DNA of 64,000 nt from Aureimonas fodinaquatilis. Lineage in GTDB: Bacteria > Pseudomonadota > Alphaproteobacteria > Rhizobiales > Rhizobiaceae. The stretch spans positions 124,001 to 188,000 of the forward strand of contig NZ_VTWH01000002.1 in assembly GCF_008369445.1 (NCBI RefSeq), read 5' to 3'. Numbering within the stretch: the stretch's first letter is position 1; each line of letters opens with the position of its first letter. This document shows positions 19,415 to 29,386 of the stretch, piece by piece. The position numbers and the translations under genes are program-made. Under the pieces are notes generated by a model. That model was not told where the DNA came from, did no database searches, and worked only from the letters and a program-made list of their open reading frames with translations.

Positions 19415-19517
19415 GGAAGATACGCCTGTCTGAAAATTACCCCCCTTTGAACCCGTCAGGGGGCGCTGCGTCAACATGCAACACGCAAGTTGACAGGTCT
19501 ATTCTACGACAGCGCCG

Positions 19518-21536
19518 TTATGCGCCGTTGAAGTGATCGTAAATAAGGCGCGCTGTCGCCTCTGAAATTCCCTCCACTTTCCGCAGGTCACTCAACCCGG
19601 CACCGGCAACTGCTTTCGCCGTGCCAAAATGGTGCAGCAGCGCCCGTTTTCGCGAGGGGCCGATTCCGGAAATTTCATCCAGCGGATTGCTGGTAAATTC
19701 CTTCGCGCGGCGGGCGCGATGCGTGCCAATGGCAAATCGATGGGCTTCATCGCGCAGGCGTTGAACAAAATAAAGCACCGGATCGCGCGGTGGCAGCGAA
19801 AATTCTTCGCGCCCCTGCACAATAAACCGCTCACGCCCCGCATCTCTGTCCACTCCCTTGGCAATGCCAATGGTGGTCACCTTATCTTCAATGCCCAGTT
19901 CAGCCAGAATCTGACGAACGGCGGAAACCTGCCCCTTGCCGCCGTCAATCAGCACAAGGTCTGGCCATGCCGGCATGTCCGGCTCTGCGGCTTCATCATC
20001 CACCACCGGCGGCACAGGCCCGGCTGACCCGTGCTCTTTCAGCATTCGGGTGAAGCGGCGGGTCATGACCTCGCGCATCATGCCAAAATCATCGCCGGGG
20101 GTAATGTCGGTGCTGCGAATGTTGAATTTGCGATATTGCGATTTGGCAAAACCTTGCGCCCCGGCCACAATCATGGCGCCCACCGCATTGGTGCCCATGG
20201 TGTGAGAATTATCGTAAACCTCGATGCGCCGGGGAACATAGGCCAAGCCAAAGGTTTCCCGCGTTCCGGCAAGCAACCGCGCCTGAGAAGATGTTTCCGC
20301 CAGCCGGCGGCCCAGAGCCTCGCGGGCATTGCTGGCCGCGTGTTCCACAAGATCCCGCTTGGCACCGCGAGCCGGAACCGCCAGTTGCACACGGCGGTTG
20401 GCGCGGGCTGACAGTGCCTCGGCAAGTAGCGCCTGATCCTCAACTTCTATTGGTAGCAGGATCAACGGTGCAGGCGGCTTGTCATCATAAAACTGCGCCA
20501 GAAAGGCGCTTAAAACCTCGCCGGGTTCCAGCGAGGAATCCGCCCGCGGAAAATAGGCCCGGTTGCCCCAGTTCTGGCCGGTGCGGAAAAAGAAAACCTG
20601 AATACAGGTGAGGCCGCCTTCCTGATGAATGGCAAAGACATCTGCTTCTTCCACGCCCTGCGGATTGATGCCCTGATGGCTCTGAATGTGCGACAGCGAT
20701 GCCAGCCTGTCGCGGTAGATCGCGGCGCGTTCAAAATCCAGTTCGTGCGAGGCTTCCTGCATGGCTGCGGCCATGGACTGCTTCACCTGCATGGATCGAC
20801 CTGACAGAAAATCCTTTGCCTCGCCGACCAGCCCGGCATAGTCGCTGATGGAAATTTCGCCCGTGCATGGCCCGGAGCAGCGCTTGATCTGATACAAAAG
20901 GCAGGGCCGCGTGCGGGTTTGATAGACATTGTCCGTGCAGGTGCGCAGCAGAAACGCCCTTTGCAGCGCATTCACCGTGCGCCCCACAGCACCTGCAGAA
21001 GCGAACGGGCCGAAATAATTGCCTTTGCGCGCGCGCCCTCCGCGATGCTTCAGAATTGCTGGCGCTTCGTGATCCGCCGGTATCAGGATATAGGGAAATG
21101 ACTTGTCATCCCGAAGCAAAACATTAAAACGAGGGCGCAAGTGCTTGATCAAATTGGCTTCGAGCAGCAGCGCTTCGGTTTCAGTTCGTGTGGTGACAAA
21201 TTCCATATGTGCAGTTGCGCGGATCATCCGTGCTATGCGATTTGTGTGGCCGCCGAGCCTGGTATAGTTGCCGACCCGCTTTTTTAGCGATCTGGCCTTG
21301 CCGACATAAAGCACCTCATTGGCCGTATCGAACATCCGGTAAACGCCGGGGGAATTGGGCAACCGCCGCACAAAAGCGGCAATCAGTTCCGCTCCGCTCA
21401 AGTCCTGGCCGATAGCAGGGCCGCCATTGTCCCACTCAATTGCCGCCCGCGCAGCCACAGTCACCGGCTCGGCGCTATCCTCGATATCGTCATCCAGTTC
21501 CAGATCATCGTTCGCAGGGTCGAACTCGTCTGCCAT
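19518..21536 (-). CDS. uvrC: Excinuclease ABC subunit C
   Basis: The 672-residue nuclease makes both incisions in nucleotide excision repair. Domains in order are a GIY-YIG nuclease ([20 protein letters not shown], about residues 57-80), a cysteine cluster ([13 protein letters not shown]), a UVR domain ([15 protein letters not shown]), an RNase H-like 5' nuclease domain ([22 protein letters not shown]) and C-terminal helix-hairpin-helix motifs ([17 protein letters not shown]). The first 50 residues are acidic and specific to this protein. Confidence 0.96.
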   Translation of the reverse strand: MADEFDPANDDLELDDDIEDSAEPVTVAARAAIEWDNGGPAIGQDLSGAELIAAFVRRLPNSPGVYRMFDTANEVLYVGKARSLKKRVGNYTRLGGHTNRIARMIRATAHMEFVTTRTETEALLLEANLIKHLRPRFNVLLRDDKSFPYILIPADHEAPAILKHRGGRARKGNYFGPFASAGAVGRTVNALQRAFLLRTCTDNVYQTRTRPCLLYQIKRCSGPCTGEISISDYAGLVGEAKDFLSGRSMQVKQSMAAAMQEASHELDFERAAIYRDRLASLSHIQSHQGINPQGVEEADVFAIHQEGGLTCIQVFFFRTGQNWGNRAYFPRADSSLEPGEVLSAFLAQFYDDKPPAPLILLPIEVEDQALLAEALSARANRRVQLAVPARGAKRDLVEHAASNAREALGRRLAETSSQARLLAGTRETFGLAYVPRRIEVYDNSHTMGTNAVGAMIVAGAQGFAKSQYRKFNIRSTDITPGDDFGMMREVMTRRFTRMLKEHGSAGPVPPVVDDEAAEPDMPAWPDLVLIDGGKGQVSAVRQILAELGIEDKVTTIGIAKGVDRDAGRERFIVQGREEFSLPPRDPVLYFVQRLRDEAHRFAIGTHRARRAKEFTSNPLDEISGIGPSRKRALLHHFGTAKAVAGAGLSDLRKVEGISEATARLIYDHFNGA

Positions 21537-21737
21537 TCACATTACATCCAGTTTGCCAATTGTTGCGGCTGTAGCGCGCCCACACCATATAAGATGCTGC
21601 ATGCGAGATTGCAGCCAAATGATGAAGTCTTACCGGCATTTTGCCGGTTCGCTTTTAAAGTCACTGTTACCGGCTTGCCATTTTCGCGACGTGGAATGTT
21701 GTTTATGATGAAAGCGTTGGTTTGAAAGGCACATGAA

Positions 21738-22388
21738 ATGTCTCGGCTCGGCGTCATATCGCTGGTAATTGCAGGTTTGGCGGTGGGTGCAGGCCCGGCG
21801 CTGGCCGCCGATGCTGCGCCTTTGACAGACCTGGATATTCCTGTCGTTTCATACCCGACGCACACATGGAGTGGCCCATATGCTGGCGGCTTCGTTGGGT
21901 ACAATTTCGCCAAGGTTGATGCACCGGGCGCGCGCATAAGCTCTGAAGGTTTTATCGGCGGCGTCTATGCAGGCTACAATCTTCAGTCTGATCGGTTGGT
22001 CTATGGCATCGAGGCAGATGCCGGTGCAAGCAATGTCGATGGCAGCGCCAGCTTTGTTTCCGGCACGCCCATTACGTCCAGTTCCAACGCATTCGGTTCA
22101 CTGCGCGCTCGTGTCGGTGTAACTTACGACCCTATTCTTCTGTTCGCCACGGGCGGCGTTGCAGTGGCTGAAAATGAACTTTCAGTGCCCGGTGCGCAGG
22201 ACAGCGCAACACATTTCGGCTGGACGCTTGGCGGCGGTATTGAAGCTGCCCTGGGCGAGAATGTGACCTCGCGCGTCGAGTATCGCTATTCAGATTTCAA
22301 CAGCCGCAGCTATGATCTCGGGAATGTCACCATATCTTCAGGATATGATGAACACTCCATACGGGCGGGCGTTGCGCTGAAATTCTGA
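21738..22388 (+). CDS. Small outer-membrane beta-barrel protein (Omp25/porin-like)
   Basis: The 216-residue protein has a signal peptide (VISLVIAGLAVGAGPALAADA) and an eight-strand-like barrel. It has alternating aromatic strands (GPYAGGFVGYNF, FGWTLGGGIEAALGENVTSRVEYRYSDF) and the terminal phenylalanine typical of Bam substrates (RAGVALKF). It resembles the Omp25/Omp31 class of rhizobial surface proteins. The 201-bp gap before it probably holds its promoter. Function beyond a structural surface protein is not evident. Confidence 0.85.
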   Translation: MSRLGVISLVIAGLAVGAGPALAADAAPLTDLDIPVVSYPTHTWSGPYAGGFVGYNFAKVDAPGARISSEGFIGGVYAGYNLQSDRLVYGIEADAGASNVDGSASFVSGTPITSSSNAFGSLRARVGVTYDPILLFATGGVAVAENELSVPGAQDSATHFGWTLGGGIEAALGENVTSRVEYRYSDFNSRSYDLGNVTISSGYDEHSIRAGVALKF

Positions 22389-22412
22389 TCAAAGCATTTT
22401 GCTTTTTGCCTT

Positions 22413-22571
22413 GTCTCGCTGTTGAAACGACGACGTCTCAACGGAAATGCGTGGTTTTTCCTGGTCGCATTGTCCTGACGTTGAAACGAAGACGTTTCAA
22501 CGGAAATGCTCGGGCTTTTTCCTGGTCGCATTGTCCTGATGTTGAAACGAAGACGTTTCAACGGAAATGCT
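22413..22571. repeat. Palindromic repeat family A, three-copy tandem array, GTTGAAAC stem variant
   Basis: Units near 22421, 22480 and 22541 (period 59-61 bp) have the stem GTTGAAACG / CGTTTCAAC, then GGAAATGC, and linkers TTTTTCCTGGTCGCATTGTCCTGA. The first unit carries GTCTCAAC in its right arm. The array fills the gap between the convergent genes at 22388 and 22572 and touches the stop codon of the latter. Flanks match the 14611-14822 array but the stem differs in both arms together. Confidence 0.9.
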
Positions 22572-23051
22572 TCAGAACCGTCGCAGTGACTGGCAGTTGG
22601 CACCGTAGACCAGCCACGCATCATAACCCAGGAAACAACCTTCCGCGCGCCAGCCGATTGAGGCAAACCCCATAGGATACTCAATCACATAGTAGAAATA
22701 GTTCTGCGTGGTTACGCCTTTGTAGTCGCCACCGGTCACCAGAGCCTGCCCCTGACAATAACGCCGCTCTACCGTGCGAATATCATTCGAAGGGAAATAG
22801 GCCTTTTCCTGCAAAGCCGAAAATTCAACAATGCTCAGCGGTGCATGCAGAACGCGCGGCGCGCCATATTCAAACTGGTCTTCCACCTTGGCCAGAACAC
22901 GCGGGTCATTACATTCAGGCACCTTGGGCCGGACATTGTCATAAACCTGCCCCTGCGGCACCGTGCGATAATAATCTGCCGCAGCTGCAGGCCAGGTCGC
23001 CACCGCTGCCAGAATCAAGGCGAAAGCGCCTGCAAATTTGCCCGAACTCAT
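22572..23051 (-). CDS. Conserved exported protein of unknown function
   Basis: The 159-residue protein has a clear signal peptide (FALILAAVATWPAAAADYY). The mature part has six cysteines (including PECNDPRV, RRYCQGQAL, EGCFLGYDA and GANCQSL) and many aromatics, suggesting a small disulfide-bonded periplasmic protein. I recognise no domain. It lies alone between an Omp and rlmJ, flanked by family A repeats on both sides. Codon use resembles its neighbours. Confidence 0.75.
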   Translation of the reverse strand: MSSGKFAGAFALILAAVATWPAAAADYYRTVPQGQVYDNVRPKVPECNDPRVLAKVEDQFEYGAPRVLHAPLSIVEFSALQEKAYFPSNDIRTVERRYCQGQALVTGGDYKGVTTQNYFYYVIEYPMGFASIGWRAEGCFLGYDAWLVYGANCQSLRRF

Positions 23052-23122
23052 GTCTGCCAGTTCCCCTCAGTATCAGCCCGTTTCGGCCGATCTCAGATCG
23101 TCGGAAACAGTCCAACTCTTTG

Positions 23123-23173
23123 TTTGACGCAGTGTGCTGCCGCCAAAGCGATTCCGCTTCAACGACAAATGCT
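23123..23173. repeat. Degenerate family A repeat, single copy
   Basis: The segment aligns with the linker plus hairpin of the 14611 array (TGACGCAGTGTGCTGCCG for TGTCGCATTGTCCTGTCG, then CGCTTCAACGACAAATGC). The left hairpin arm is eroded. It lies upstream of the exported unknown and 27 bp past the rlmJ stop. Confidence 0.65.
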
Positions 23174-23199
23174 TTAGCTGCAACCAAGAGTATAATATT

Positions 23200-24048
23200 T
23201 CATTGGCGTTCGCCAGCCAGCGTTTTGATGGTACCGCGGGCATTTGGGCTTATTGCCAGCAATGGTTGCAAAATATCCATAATCGTCTGCGCTTCCTGCG
23301 CAAAGACATAGGGCGGGTTGATGACAATCAGGCCAGATCCGACAAGCCGATGCTCATCAGCATCACTTTCCCGGCAAAACTCTGCCGCAACAATATTGGC
23401 AATGCCGCTTTGCGCAAGCTGCCGGTGAAACTCTTCCACCACCGACCGGCGTTTGATTGGATACCAGATGGCATAGATGCCGCTGGACCAGCGCTGCCAT
23501 GCGCGTGAAAGCTGCTCAACAATGCGGGAAAACTCGTCCACCGCCTCGAATGGGGGGTCGATCAACACCAGACCGCGTTTTTCCTTGGGAGGTACATGTC
23601 CGCCCAAGGCCAGCCAGCCATCGAGCTCTATGGTTTTCACCTGCACGTCACCAGCAAAATGCGATGCCAGCGTTTTGAAGTCCGCAGGGTGCAGTTCATA
23701 GGCCGAGAGCCGGTCCTGCCGCCGCAACATCTGGCGCACAATATAGGGCGAACCGGGATAGGATGGGAGCTCAAGCTGCTTGTTCAACTCTCGCACAATA
23801 GCCAGATAATCGCTCAGCAGTGGATGTTGATCGGCATCACTGGCCAGCACGCGCTGAATTCCCTGATGAAACTCGCCAGTGCGCACAGCTTCATCAGCGG
23901 TCAGGTCGTAAACGCCAATTCCGGCATGGGTGTCATAAACCCGAAATGGCTTGTCCTTGCGTTTCAGGTAATCGACCAGCCGTGCCAGCAGAGCGTGTTT
24001 GTGCACATCTGCGAAATTTCCGGCGTGAAATGCGTGACGATAGTTCAA
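23200..24048 (-). CDS. rlmJ: 23S rRNA (adenine(2030)-N6)-methyltransferase
   Basis: The 282-residue protein begins MNYRHAFHAGNFADVHKHALL, the signature N-terminus of RlmJ. The N6-adenine methyltransferase catalytic motif is DPPF in GLVLIDPPFE. The SAM loop is YDTHAGIGVYDL. It is divergent from the molybdopterin oxidoreductase gene. Confidence 0.93.
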   Translation of the reverse strand: MNYRHAFHAGNFADVHKHALLARLVDYLKRKDKPFRVYDTHAGIGVYDLTADEAVRTGEFHQGIQRVLASDADQHPLLSDYLAIVRELNKQLELPSYPGSPYIVRQMLRRQDRLSAYELHPADFKTLASHFAGDVQVKTIELDGWLALGGHVPPKEKRGLVLIDPPFEAVDEFSRIVEQLSRAWQRWSSGIYAIWYPIKRRSVVEEFHRQLAQSGIANIVAAEFCRESDADEHRLVGSGLIVINPPYVFAQEAQTIMDILQPLLAISPNARGTIKTLAGERQ

Positions 24049-24178
24049 ATTTCAGGTCCAGTGCTTCAGAATTGCGGGCAGGCCGGTTCGGTGAGTAGCC
24101 GCCCCCGGCCAGATTTGCCATAAGCTGCATAAATGCATCCATGGCGCAATTGAATAAGATTGCCGCCTTTTTCTGGTT

Positions 24179-24184
24179 TATAAT
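24179..24184 (+). promoter_or_regulatory. Perfect -10 element right before a start codon
   Basis: TATAAT at 24179-24184 is followed by only six bases before the ATG at 24191, and no ribosome-binding site is visible. If used, transcription would start at or next to the A of the ATG, giving a leaderless mRNA. No convincing -35 element is seen at 17 bp. Confidence 0.4.
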
Positions 24185-24190
24185 CGCTCC

Positions 24191-26320
24191 ATGAACAAGC
24201 CACTGCCAAATTCACGGGCGTTCACCGCCTGTCCACATGACTGCCCTTCCACCTGTGCGCTGGAAGTGGATGTGCTTGATGCAAGGACCATTGGCCGGGT
24301 GCGCGGCGCGATGGAAAACAGTTACACCGCCGGGGTGATCTGCGCCAAGGTGGCCCGCTATGCCGAGCGTGTGCACAATCCTGACCGGCTGTTGCATCCT
24401 ATGCAAAGGGTTGGCCGCAAGGGTGATGGCCAGTGGCGTAATATTGAATGGTCCGATGCGCTGGATATGATTGCCGATGCCTTTGTAAAGGCAGAGGCAA
24501 AATATGGCTCCGAGGCGGTCTGGCCTTTCTTTTATGCGGGCACAATGGGGTTGGTGCAGCGCGATGGCATTGAACGCCTGCGCCATGCCAAGCGCTATTC
24601 CGGTGAGTTCGGCTCTATCTGCGTCAACACGGCGTGGACAGGCTGGTATGCCGGGGCAGGTGCCATGCGGGGGGTAAGCCCGGAAGAAATGGCAAAATCT
24701 GATTGCGTGGTGATCTGGGGCACCAATGCGGTGGCCACGCAGGTTAATGTCATGACCCACGCCATACGCGCCCGCAAAGAGCGCGGGGCAAAAATCGTGG
24801 TGGTCGATATTTACGACAATGCCACGATGAAACAGGCTGACATGGCCTTGAAACTGCGGCCCGGTACAGACGGCGCCCTTGCCTGCGCTTTGATGCACAT
24901 TGCTTTTCGCGATGGTGCTGCGGACCGGCATTATATGGCAGAATATACCGATGACCCCGCGGGGTTGGAGGCGCATTTGCGCAGCCGCACTCCGCAATGG
25001 GCTTCAGAAATCACCGGTCTGACGGTCGAGGAGATCGAAGCCTTTGCCGCTATGCTGGCCGCAACGCCGCGCAGCTTTTTCCGTATTGGATATGGCTTCA
25101 CCCGCCAGCGCAACGGCTCTGTTGCCATGCATGCTGTTTCCAGTATCGCCGCTGTTTATGGCCACTGGCGGCATGAAGGCGGCGGGGCTTTTCACAGCAA
25201 TAGCGGCATATTCCGCATGGACAAGTCGCTGATTGAAGGCACCGCGTTTGCCGATCCATCAATCCGGCATCTGGACCAGTCAAAATTTGGCCGGGTGATG
25301 ACGGGTGATCGTGAAGCCTTGCAGGGTGGCCCGCCTGTAACCGCAATGCTTGTGCAGAACACCAACCCCGCCAATGTCTGCCCGGAGCAGAGGCTGGTGC
25401 GGGAAGGTCTGCTGCGCGATGATTTGTTCACCGCTGTGCATGAGCAGGTGATGACCGACACGGCGCGGCTGGCCGACCTTGTGCTGCCCGCAACCATGTT
25501 TCTGGAACATGATGATATTTACCGTGGTGGCGGGCAGAGCCACATTCTGCTTGGACCCAAGGTTATTGACGCGCCTGAGACGGTTCGTTCAAACCATTTC
25601 GTGGTCGAGGAACTGGCGAAGCGGCTGGGCGTCAGCCATATGCCCGGCTTTGGCATGACCGAGCGCGAACTGATCGACCAGCTTTTGCAGGTCAGTGATC
25701 GCGGCACCATTTCCGAGCTGGAACAGAAAAAATGGCTGGATGTACAGCCCGAATTTGACGATGCGCATTTTCTGAACGGATTTGGCTGGCCGGACGGCAA
25801 ATTCCGCTTCCGTCCCGACTGGCTGGGCATGCGGCCGGGCATTCGCCCGCCAGACAGCATGGGCCTTCTTGGCCCCTATGCCAGCCTGCCGGAGTTTCCT
25901 GATCATATGGATGTGCTGGAAGCGGCGGACGCGGAACATCCGTTCAAACTGGCCACATCCCCGGCGCGCCAATTCCTGAATTCCAGTTTTGCGGAAACAA
26001 AGGGCTCGCTGGAGCGGGAAGGCAGGCCGGAACTGCTGGTCCACCCGCAGGATATGGAAGCGCTGCAACTGGCAACCGGGCAGCGGGTGAGAATTGGCAA
26101 TGAAAGGGGCGAACTGGTTCTGACCGCAAAAGCCAGCGATACGGTGCGCCCCGGTGTGGTTGTCCATGAGGGATTATGGCCCAATCACGCCTTTGAACTG
26201 GGTGAGGGGATTAATATTCTGGTTGGGGCGGAATCGCCTGCGCCGTTTGGCGGAGCAGCGTTTCACGACACAAAAATCTGGATCCGGCCTGCTGACAATA
26301 TTCCCGTTGAAACGGTCTAG
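24191..26320 (+). CDS. Molybdopterin-dependent oxidoreductase
   Basis: The 709-residue protein belongs to the DMSO-reductase superfamily. The N-terminal Fe4S4 domain has cysteines in ACPHDCPSTCALEV (C-x3-C-x3-C) and a fourth in GVICAKVARY. The large bis-MGD domain (about 60-480, AVWPFFYAGTMGLVQRDG, NTNPANVCPE) is followed by the molydop-binding barrel at 580-700 (LATSPARQFLNSSF, VRIGNERGEL). There is no Tat signal, so it is probably cytoplasmic. No electron-transfer subunit is adjacent, so the partner and substrate are unknown. moaD/moaE are 6 kb away. Confidence 0.88.
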   Translation: MNKPLPNSRAFTACPHDCPSTCALEVDVLDARTIGRVRGAMENSYTAGVICAKVARYAERVHNPDRLLHPMQRVGRKGDGQWRNIEWSDALDMIADAFVKAEAKYGSEAVWPFFYAGTMGLVQRDGIERLRHAKRYSGEFGSICVNTAWTGWYAGAGAMRGVSPEEMAKSDCVVIWGTNAVATQVNVMTHAIRARKERGAKIVVVDIYDNATMKQADMALKLRPGTDGALACALMHIAFRDGAADRHYMAEYTDDPAGLEAHLRSRTPQWASEITGLTVEEIEAFAAMLAATPRSFFRIGYGFTRQRNGSVAMHAVSSIAAVYGHWRHEGGGAFHSNSGIFRMDKSLIEGTAFADPSIRHLDQSKFGRVMTGDREALQGGPPVTAMLVQNTNPANVCPEQRLVREGLLRDDLFTAVHEQVMTDTARLADLVLPATMFLEHDDIYRGGGQSHILLGPKVIDAPETVRSNHFVVEELAKRLGVSHMPGFGMTERELIDQLLQVSDRGTISELEQKKWLDVQPEFDDAHFLNGFGWPDGKFRFRPDWLGMRPGIRPPDSMGLLGPYASLPEFPDHMDVLEAADAEHPFKLATSPARQFLNSSFAETKGSLEREGRPELLVHPQDMEALQLATGQRVRIGNERGELVLTAKASDTVRPGVVVHEGLWPNHAFELGEGINILVGAESPAPFGGAAFHDTKIWIRPADNIPVETV

Positions 26321-26979
26321 ACTGCTGGCGATATCAAAATGGTCTCGCACCGGCTTGTTCCGTGCAGAACCACTTTATCGTCTGCCATGGAAACCTGACC
26401 GTTGAGCGCCAGCGCCAGAGCATGTGGATAGAGCTGATGCTCAGCGTGCAGAAGGCGCTGTGCAAGACTGTCAGGCGTATCATCGGCCAGCACTGAAATA
26501 GCTGCCTGCGCAATGATTGGCCCGCCATCCATAACTTCGGTGACATAGTGCACCGTGCAGCCATGCACCCGCATGCCCGCCTGCAAGGCGCGCTCATGGG
26601 TGTGCAGGCCGGGGAACAAAGGCAGCAGAGACGGGTGAATATTGATCATCCGCCCTTTATAGCGCGCCACAAATCCGGCCCCGAGAATGCGCATATAGCC
26701 AGCCAGGCAGATAATGTCCGGCCGGGCAGCATCCAGAGCTTCTGCAATCGCCGCCTCGTGGTCGCCACGGTTTGCATACAGCTTATGATCGACCGCAAGG
26801 GTTGCAATACCGGCGGCTGCCGCTGTTTCCAAACCCTTGGCATCTGGCCGGTTGGAAAGAACCAGACAAATCTCTCCCGGAAAATCATCGGCGCGTGCCG
26901 CCTCCAGCAATGCACTCATGTTTGAGCCACGCCCGGAGATCAGAATGGCGACCCGCTTTTTAGGTGCTGGACTGCTCAT
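26317..26979 (-). CDS. purN: Phosphoribosylglycinamide formyltransferase
   Basis: The 220-residue enzyme formylates GAR with 10-formyltetrahydrofolate in purine synthesis. Motifs are [16 protein letters not shown], the catalytic block [21 protein letters not shown] and [14 protein letters not shown]. The ATG overlaps the purM stop by four bases. The purM-purN order is standard. Its stop overlaps the end of the convergent molybdoenzyme gene by four bases. Confidence 0.95.
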   Translation of the reverse strand: MSSPAPKKRVAILISGRGSNMSALLEAARADDFPGEICLVLSNRPDAKGLETAAAAGIATLAVDHKLYANRGDHEAAIAEALDAARPDIICLAGYMRILGAGFVARYKGRMINIHPSLLPLFPGLHTHERALQAGMRVHGCTVHYVTEVMDGGPIIAQAAISVLADDTPDSLAQRLLHAEHQLYPHALALALNGQVSMADDKVVLHGTSRCETILISPAV

Positions 26980-28049
26980 GCCAGTTGCAACGCGCCGTTA
27001 AATGTCACCGCTGCTTCCTCGCCCCTCGGCAAAATGCGGCCCAGGGTCACAACCGTTTCACCCTCTGCCTGCAGGATGCCAGTGACAGCTTCGGCATCAG
27101 CCGCACTGACCACCAGAATCATGCCGATCCCACAGTTGAATGTGCGAAGCATCTCGCTTTGCGCAACATTGCCCGTCTGTGCCAGCCAGCGGAAAACCTT
27201 TGGCGTGTCCACTGCATCAAGATCAATGTCGGCACGAAGCGTATCGGGCAAAACCCGGGGAATGTTTTCCGGGAAGCCACCGCCAGTGATATGTGCCAGA
27301 GCCTTGACGCCACCATTCTGCCGTATGGCGGCCAGAATGGAGCGCACATAAATCCGCGTCGGTTCAATCAAGGCCGCAGCCAGTGTGCGGCTGGTGTCAA
27401 AAGGTGCAGGCGCGTCGTAATCTGCACCGCTGGTTTCAACAATGCGGCGAACCAGCGAATAGCCGTTGGAGTGAACGCCTGATGAGGCCAGACCCAGAAT
27501 AATGTCACCTTCAGCAAGGCTGGCGCTGGGCAGCAACTGCCCACGCTCTGCCGCGCCAACGGCAAAACCGGCAAGATCATAGTCTTTCTCGGCATAGAGG
27601 CCCGGCATTTCGGCCGTTTCGCCGCCGATCAACGCGCAGCCTGCCTGTCTGCACCCATTCGCAATGCCTGCCACTATGGCTTCCCCCTGCACGGGGTCCA
27701 GCCGGCCGGTGGCAAAATAGTCCAGAAAAAACAGGGGTTCGGCACCTTGCACGACAAGGTCGTTAACGCACATGGCCACAAGGTCTATGCCAATTGTATC
27801 ATGCAGGCCGGTGTCGATTGCGATTTTCAGCTTGGTGCCAACGCCATCATTGGCCGCCACCAGCACCGGATCTTTGAAGCCCGCGGCCTTCAGGTCAAAA
27901 AGCCCACCAAAGCCGCCAATTTCGCCGTCTGCGCCGGGGCGGCGGGTAGAGCGCACCAAAGGCTTTATCCGCTGAACAAGTTCATTGCCCGCATCAATAT
28001 CCACACCCGCATCGCGGTAGGTCAGACCCGTTTTTTCGTTATCCGTCAT
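26976..28049 (-). CDS. purM: Phosphoribosylformylglycinamidine cyclo-ligase
   Basis: The 357-residue AIR synthetase closes the imidazole ring in purine synthesis. Motifs include [29 protein letters not shown] and [11 protein letters not shown]. The ATG at 28049 (MTDNEKTG) is selected because AAGAGGC lies about 8 bases upstream; the frame continues seven codons further. The first 167 bp upstream separate it from the divergent permease gene and should hold both promoters. Confidence 0.96.
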   Translation of the reverse strand: MTDNEKTGLTYRDAGVDIDAGNELVQRIKPLVRSTRRPGADGEIGGFGGLFDLKAAGFKDPVLVAANDGVGTKLKIAIDTGLHDTIGIDLVAMCVNDLVVQGAEPLFFLDYFATGRLDPVQGEAIVAGIANGCRQAGCALIGGETAEMPGLYAEKDYDLAGFAVGAAERGQLLPSASLAEGDIILGLASSGVHSNGYSLVRRIVETSGADYDAPAPFDTSRTLAAALIEPTRIYVRSILAAIRQNGGVKALAHITGGGFPENIPRVLPDTLRADIDLDAVDTPKVFRWLAQTGNVAQSEMLRTFNCGIGMILVVSAADAEAVTGILQAEGETVVTLGRILPRGEEAAVTFNGALQLA

Positions 28050-28216
28050 CGTCCAGCCTCTTCTTTGCAATTCGGTTGACAGATGCAGCGCCCGGAAACA
28101 AGTGGCTTATGCAGAGTTTTCGTTGAATGCGGCTGTACAACATCACTTGACCGCCTGCCATGGCGCTGCCATCTCATAACAGTGGTGAAATGCCCGTTGG
28201 AGAGTATGATAGCTAA

Positions 28217-29386
28217 ATGGTAGAGGATCGGACCCGCCTTATCCGGCGTCAGGCAATGTTCTGGGCAGGCGCTCTGGCGGGCGTTCTGGCATTTTTCTGG
28301 CTGTTCAGCTCCATTCTGCTGCCATTTGTTCTGGGCATGGTGCTGGCATATTTTCTCGACCCTATTGCCGACTGGTTCACCAGCAAAGGCCTGTCGCGTT
28401 TGACCGCCTCTCTGGTTATTCTCGTGCTGTTTCTGGTGCTCATCATCGCCATCATGCTGGTGGTGGTTCCGGTCATCGGCAGCCAGATCGGGTCTTTCGC
28501 GGCCAATCTGCCGCAATATCTGCAAGGCCTGCAAAAGCTGGCTATTGATGCCCGAACCGGTCCGCTTTCCTGGCTGTTTCAGGATCAGGAACAAAGCCTC
28601 AGCCAGGATTTTTCTGAAATCGTGCGGCAAAGTTCCAGCTTTTTCACTTCGTTTGCCGGGCAGCTGTGGACATCCAGCCTGGCCGTGGTCAACTTCCTGT
28701 CATTGTTTGTCGTAACGCCGGTGGTTGCATTCTACCTGCTGCTCGATTGGGACAACATGATCGCAAAAATTGATTCATGGGTACCACGCCAGCATGTTGT
28801 AACGGTGCGCCGCCTTGCCCGGGAAATTGACCGATCTGTGGCCGGTTTCGTGCGCGGACAGGGCAGCCTTTGTCTGATTCTGGGCACTTATTACGCGGTG
28901 GGTCTGACGCTGGTTGGTCTCAACTTCGGCTTGCTCATCGGCTTTTTTGCCGGGGTCATCTCATTCATACCCTATGTGGGTTCGGCCCTCGGGTTGATCA
29001 TCGCAGTGGGTGTGGCGCTGGTGCAGTTCTCACCGGAATGGTTCTGGGTGGCAGCCACAGCGGGAGTGTTTTTCTCCGGCCAGTTTATTGAGGGCAATAT
29101 TCTTCAGCCCAAACTGGTGGGTGCATCCGTCGGGCTGCATCCGGTATGGTTGATGTTTGCGCTGTTTGCCTTTGGTGCCATGTTTGGCTTTGTTGGTCTG
29201 TTGATAGCGGTACCGGCGGCTGCGGCGGTGGGAGTGATTGTGCGCTTCATGCTGGGCAAATATCTGGAAAGCGAGGTCTACGAAGGCCGCACTCTGGAAG
29301 CTCAACCCGCCACTATGGTGGAAAATTTTGACCTGTCGGCGGATGTGAACGGTGGTTACACGTTGAACAAAGGGGATGACAGGTGA
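28217..29386 (+). CDS. AI-2E family transporter (PerM-like)
   Basis: The 389-residue integral membrane protein has about seven to eight hydrophobic helices. The family's C-terminal block is visible (SFIPYVGSALGLIIAVGVAL, then FIEGNILQPKLVGASVGLHPVWLMFALFAFG). Members export autoinducer-2 or, in other cases, ions; the substrate here is unknown. The stop overlaps the hdaA GTG start by four bases (GTGA). Confidence 0.88.
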   Translation: MVEDRTRLIRRQAMFWAGALAGVLAFFWLFSSILLPFVLGMVLAYFLDPIADWFTSKGLSRLTASLVILVLFLVLIIAIMLVVVPVIGSQIGSFAANLPQYLQGLQKLAIDARTGPLSWLFQDQEQSLSQDFSEIVRQSSSFFTSFAGQLWTSSLAVVNFLSLFVVTPVVAFYLLLDWDNMIAKIDSWVPRQHVVTVRRLAREIDRSVAGFVRGQGSLCLILGTYYAVGLTLVGLNFGLLIGFFAGVISFIPYVGSALGLIIAVGVALVQFSPEWFWVAATAGVFFSGQFIEGNILQPKLVGASVGLHPVWLMFALFAFGAMFGFVGLLIAVPAAAAVGVIVRFMLGKYLESEVYEGRTLEAQPATMVENFDLSADVNGGYTLNKGDDR

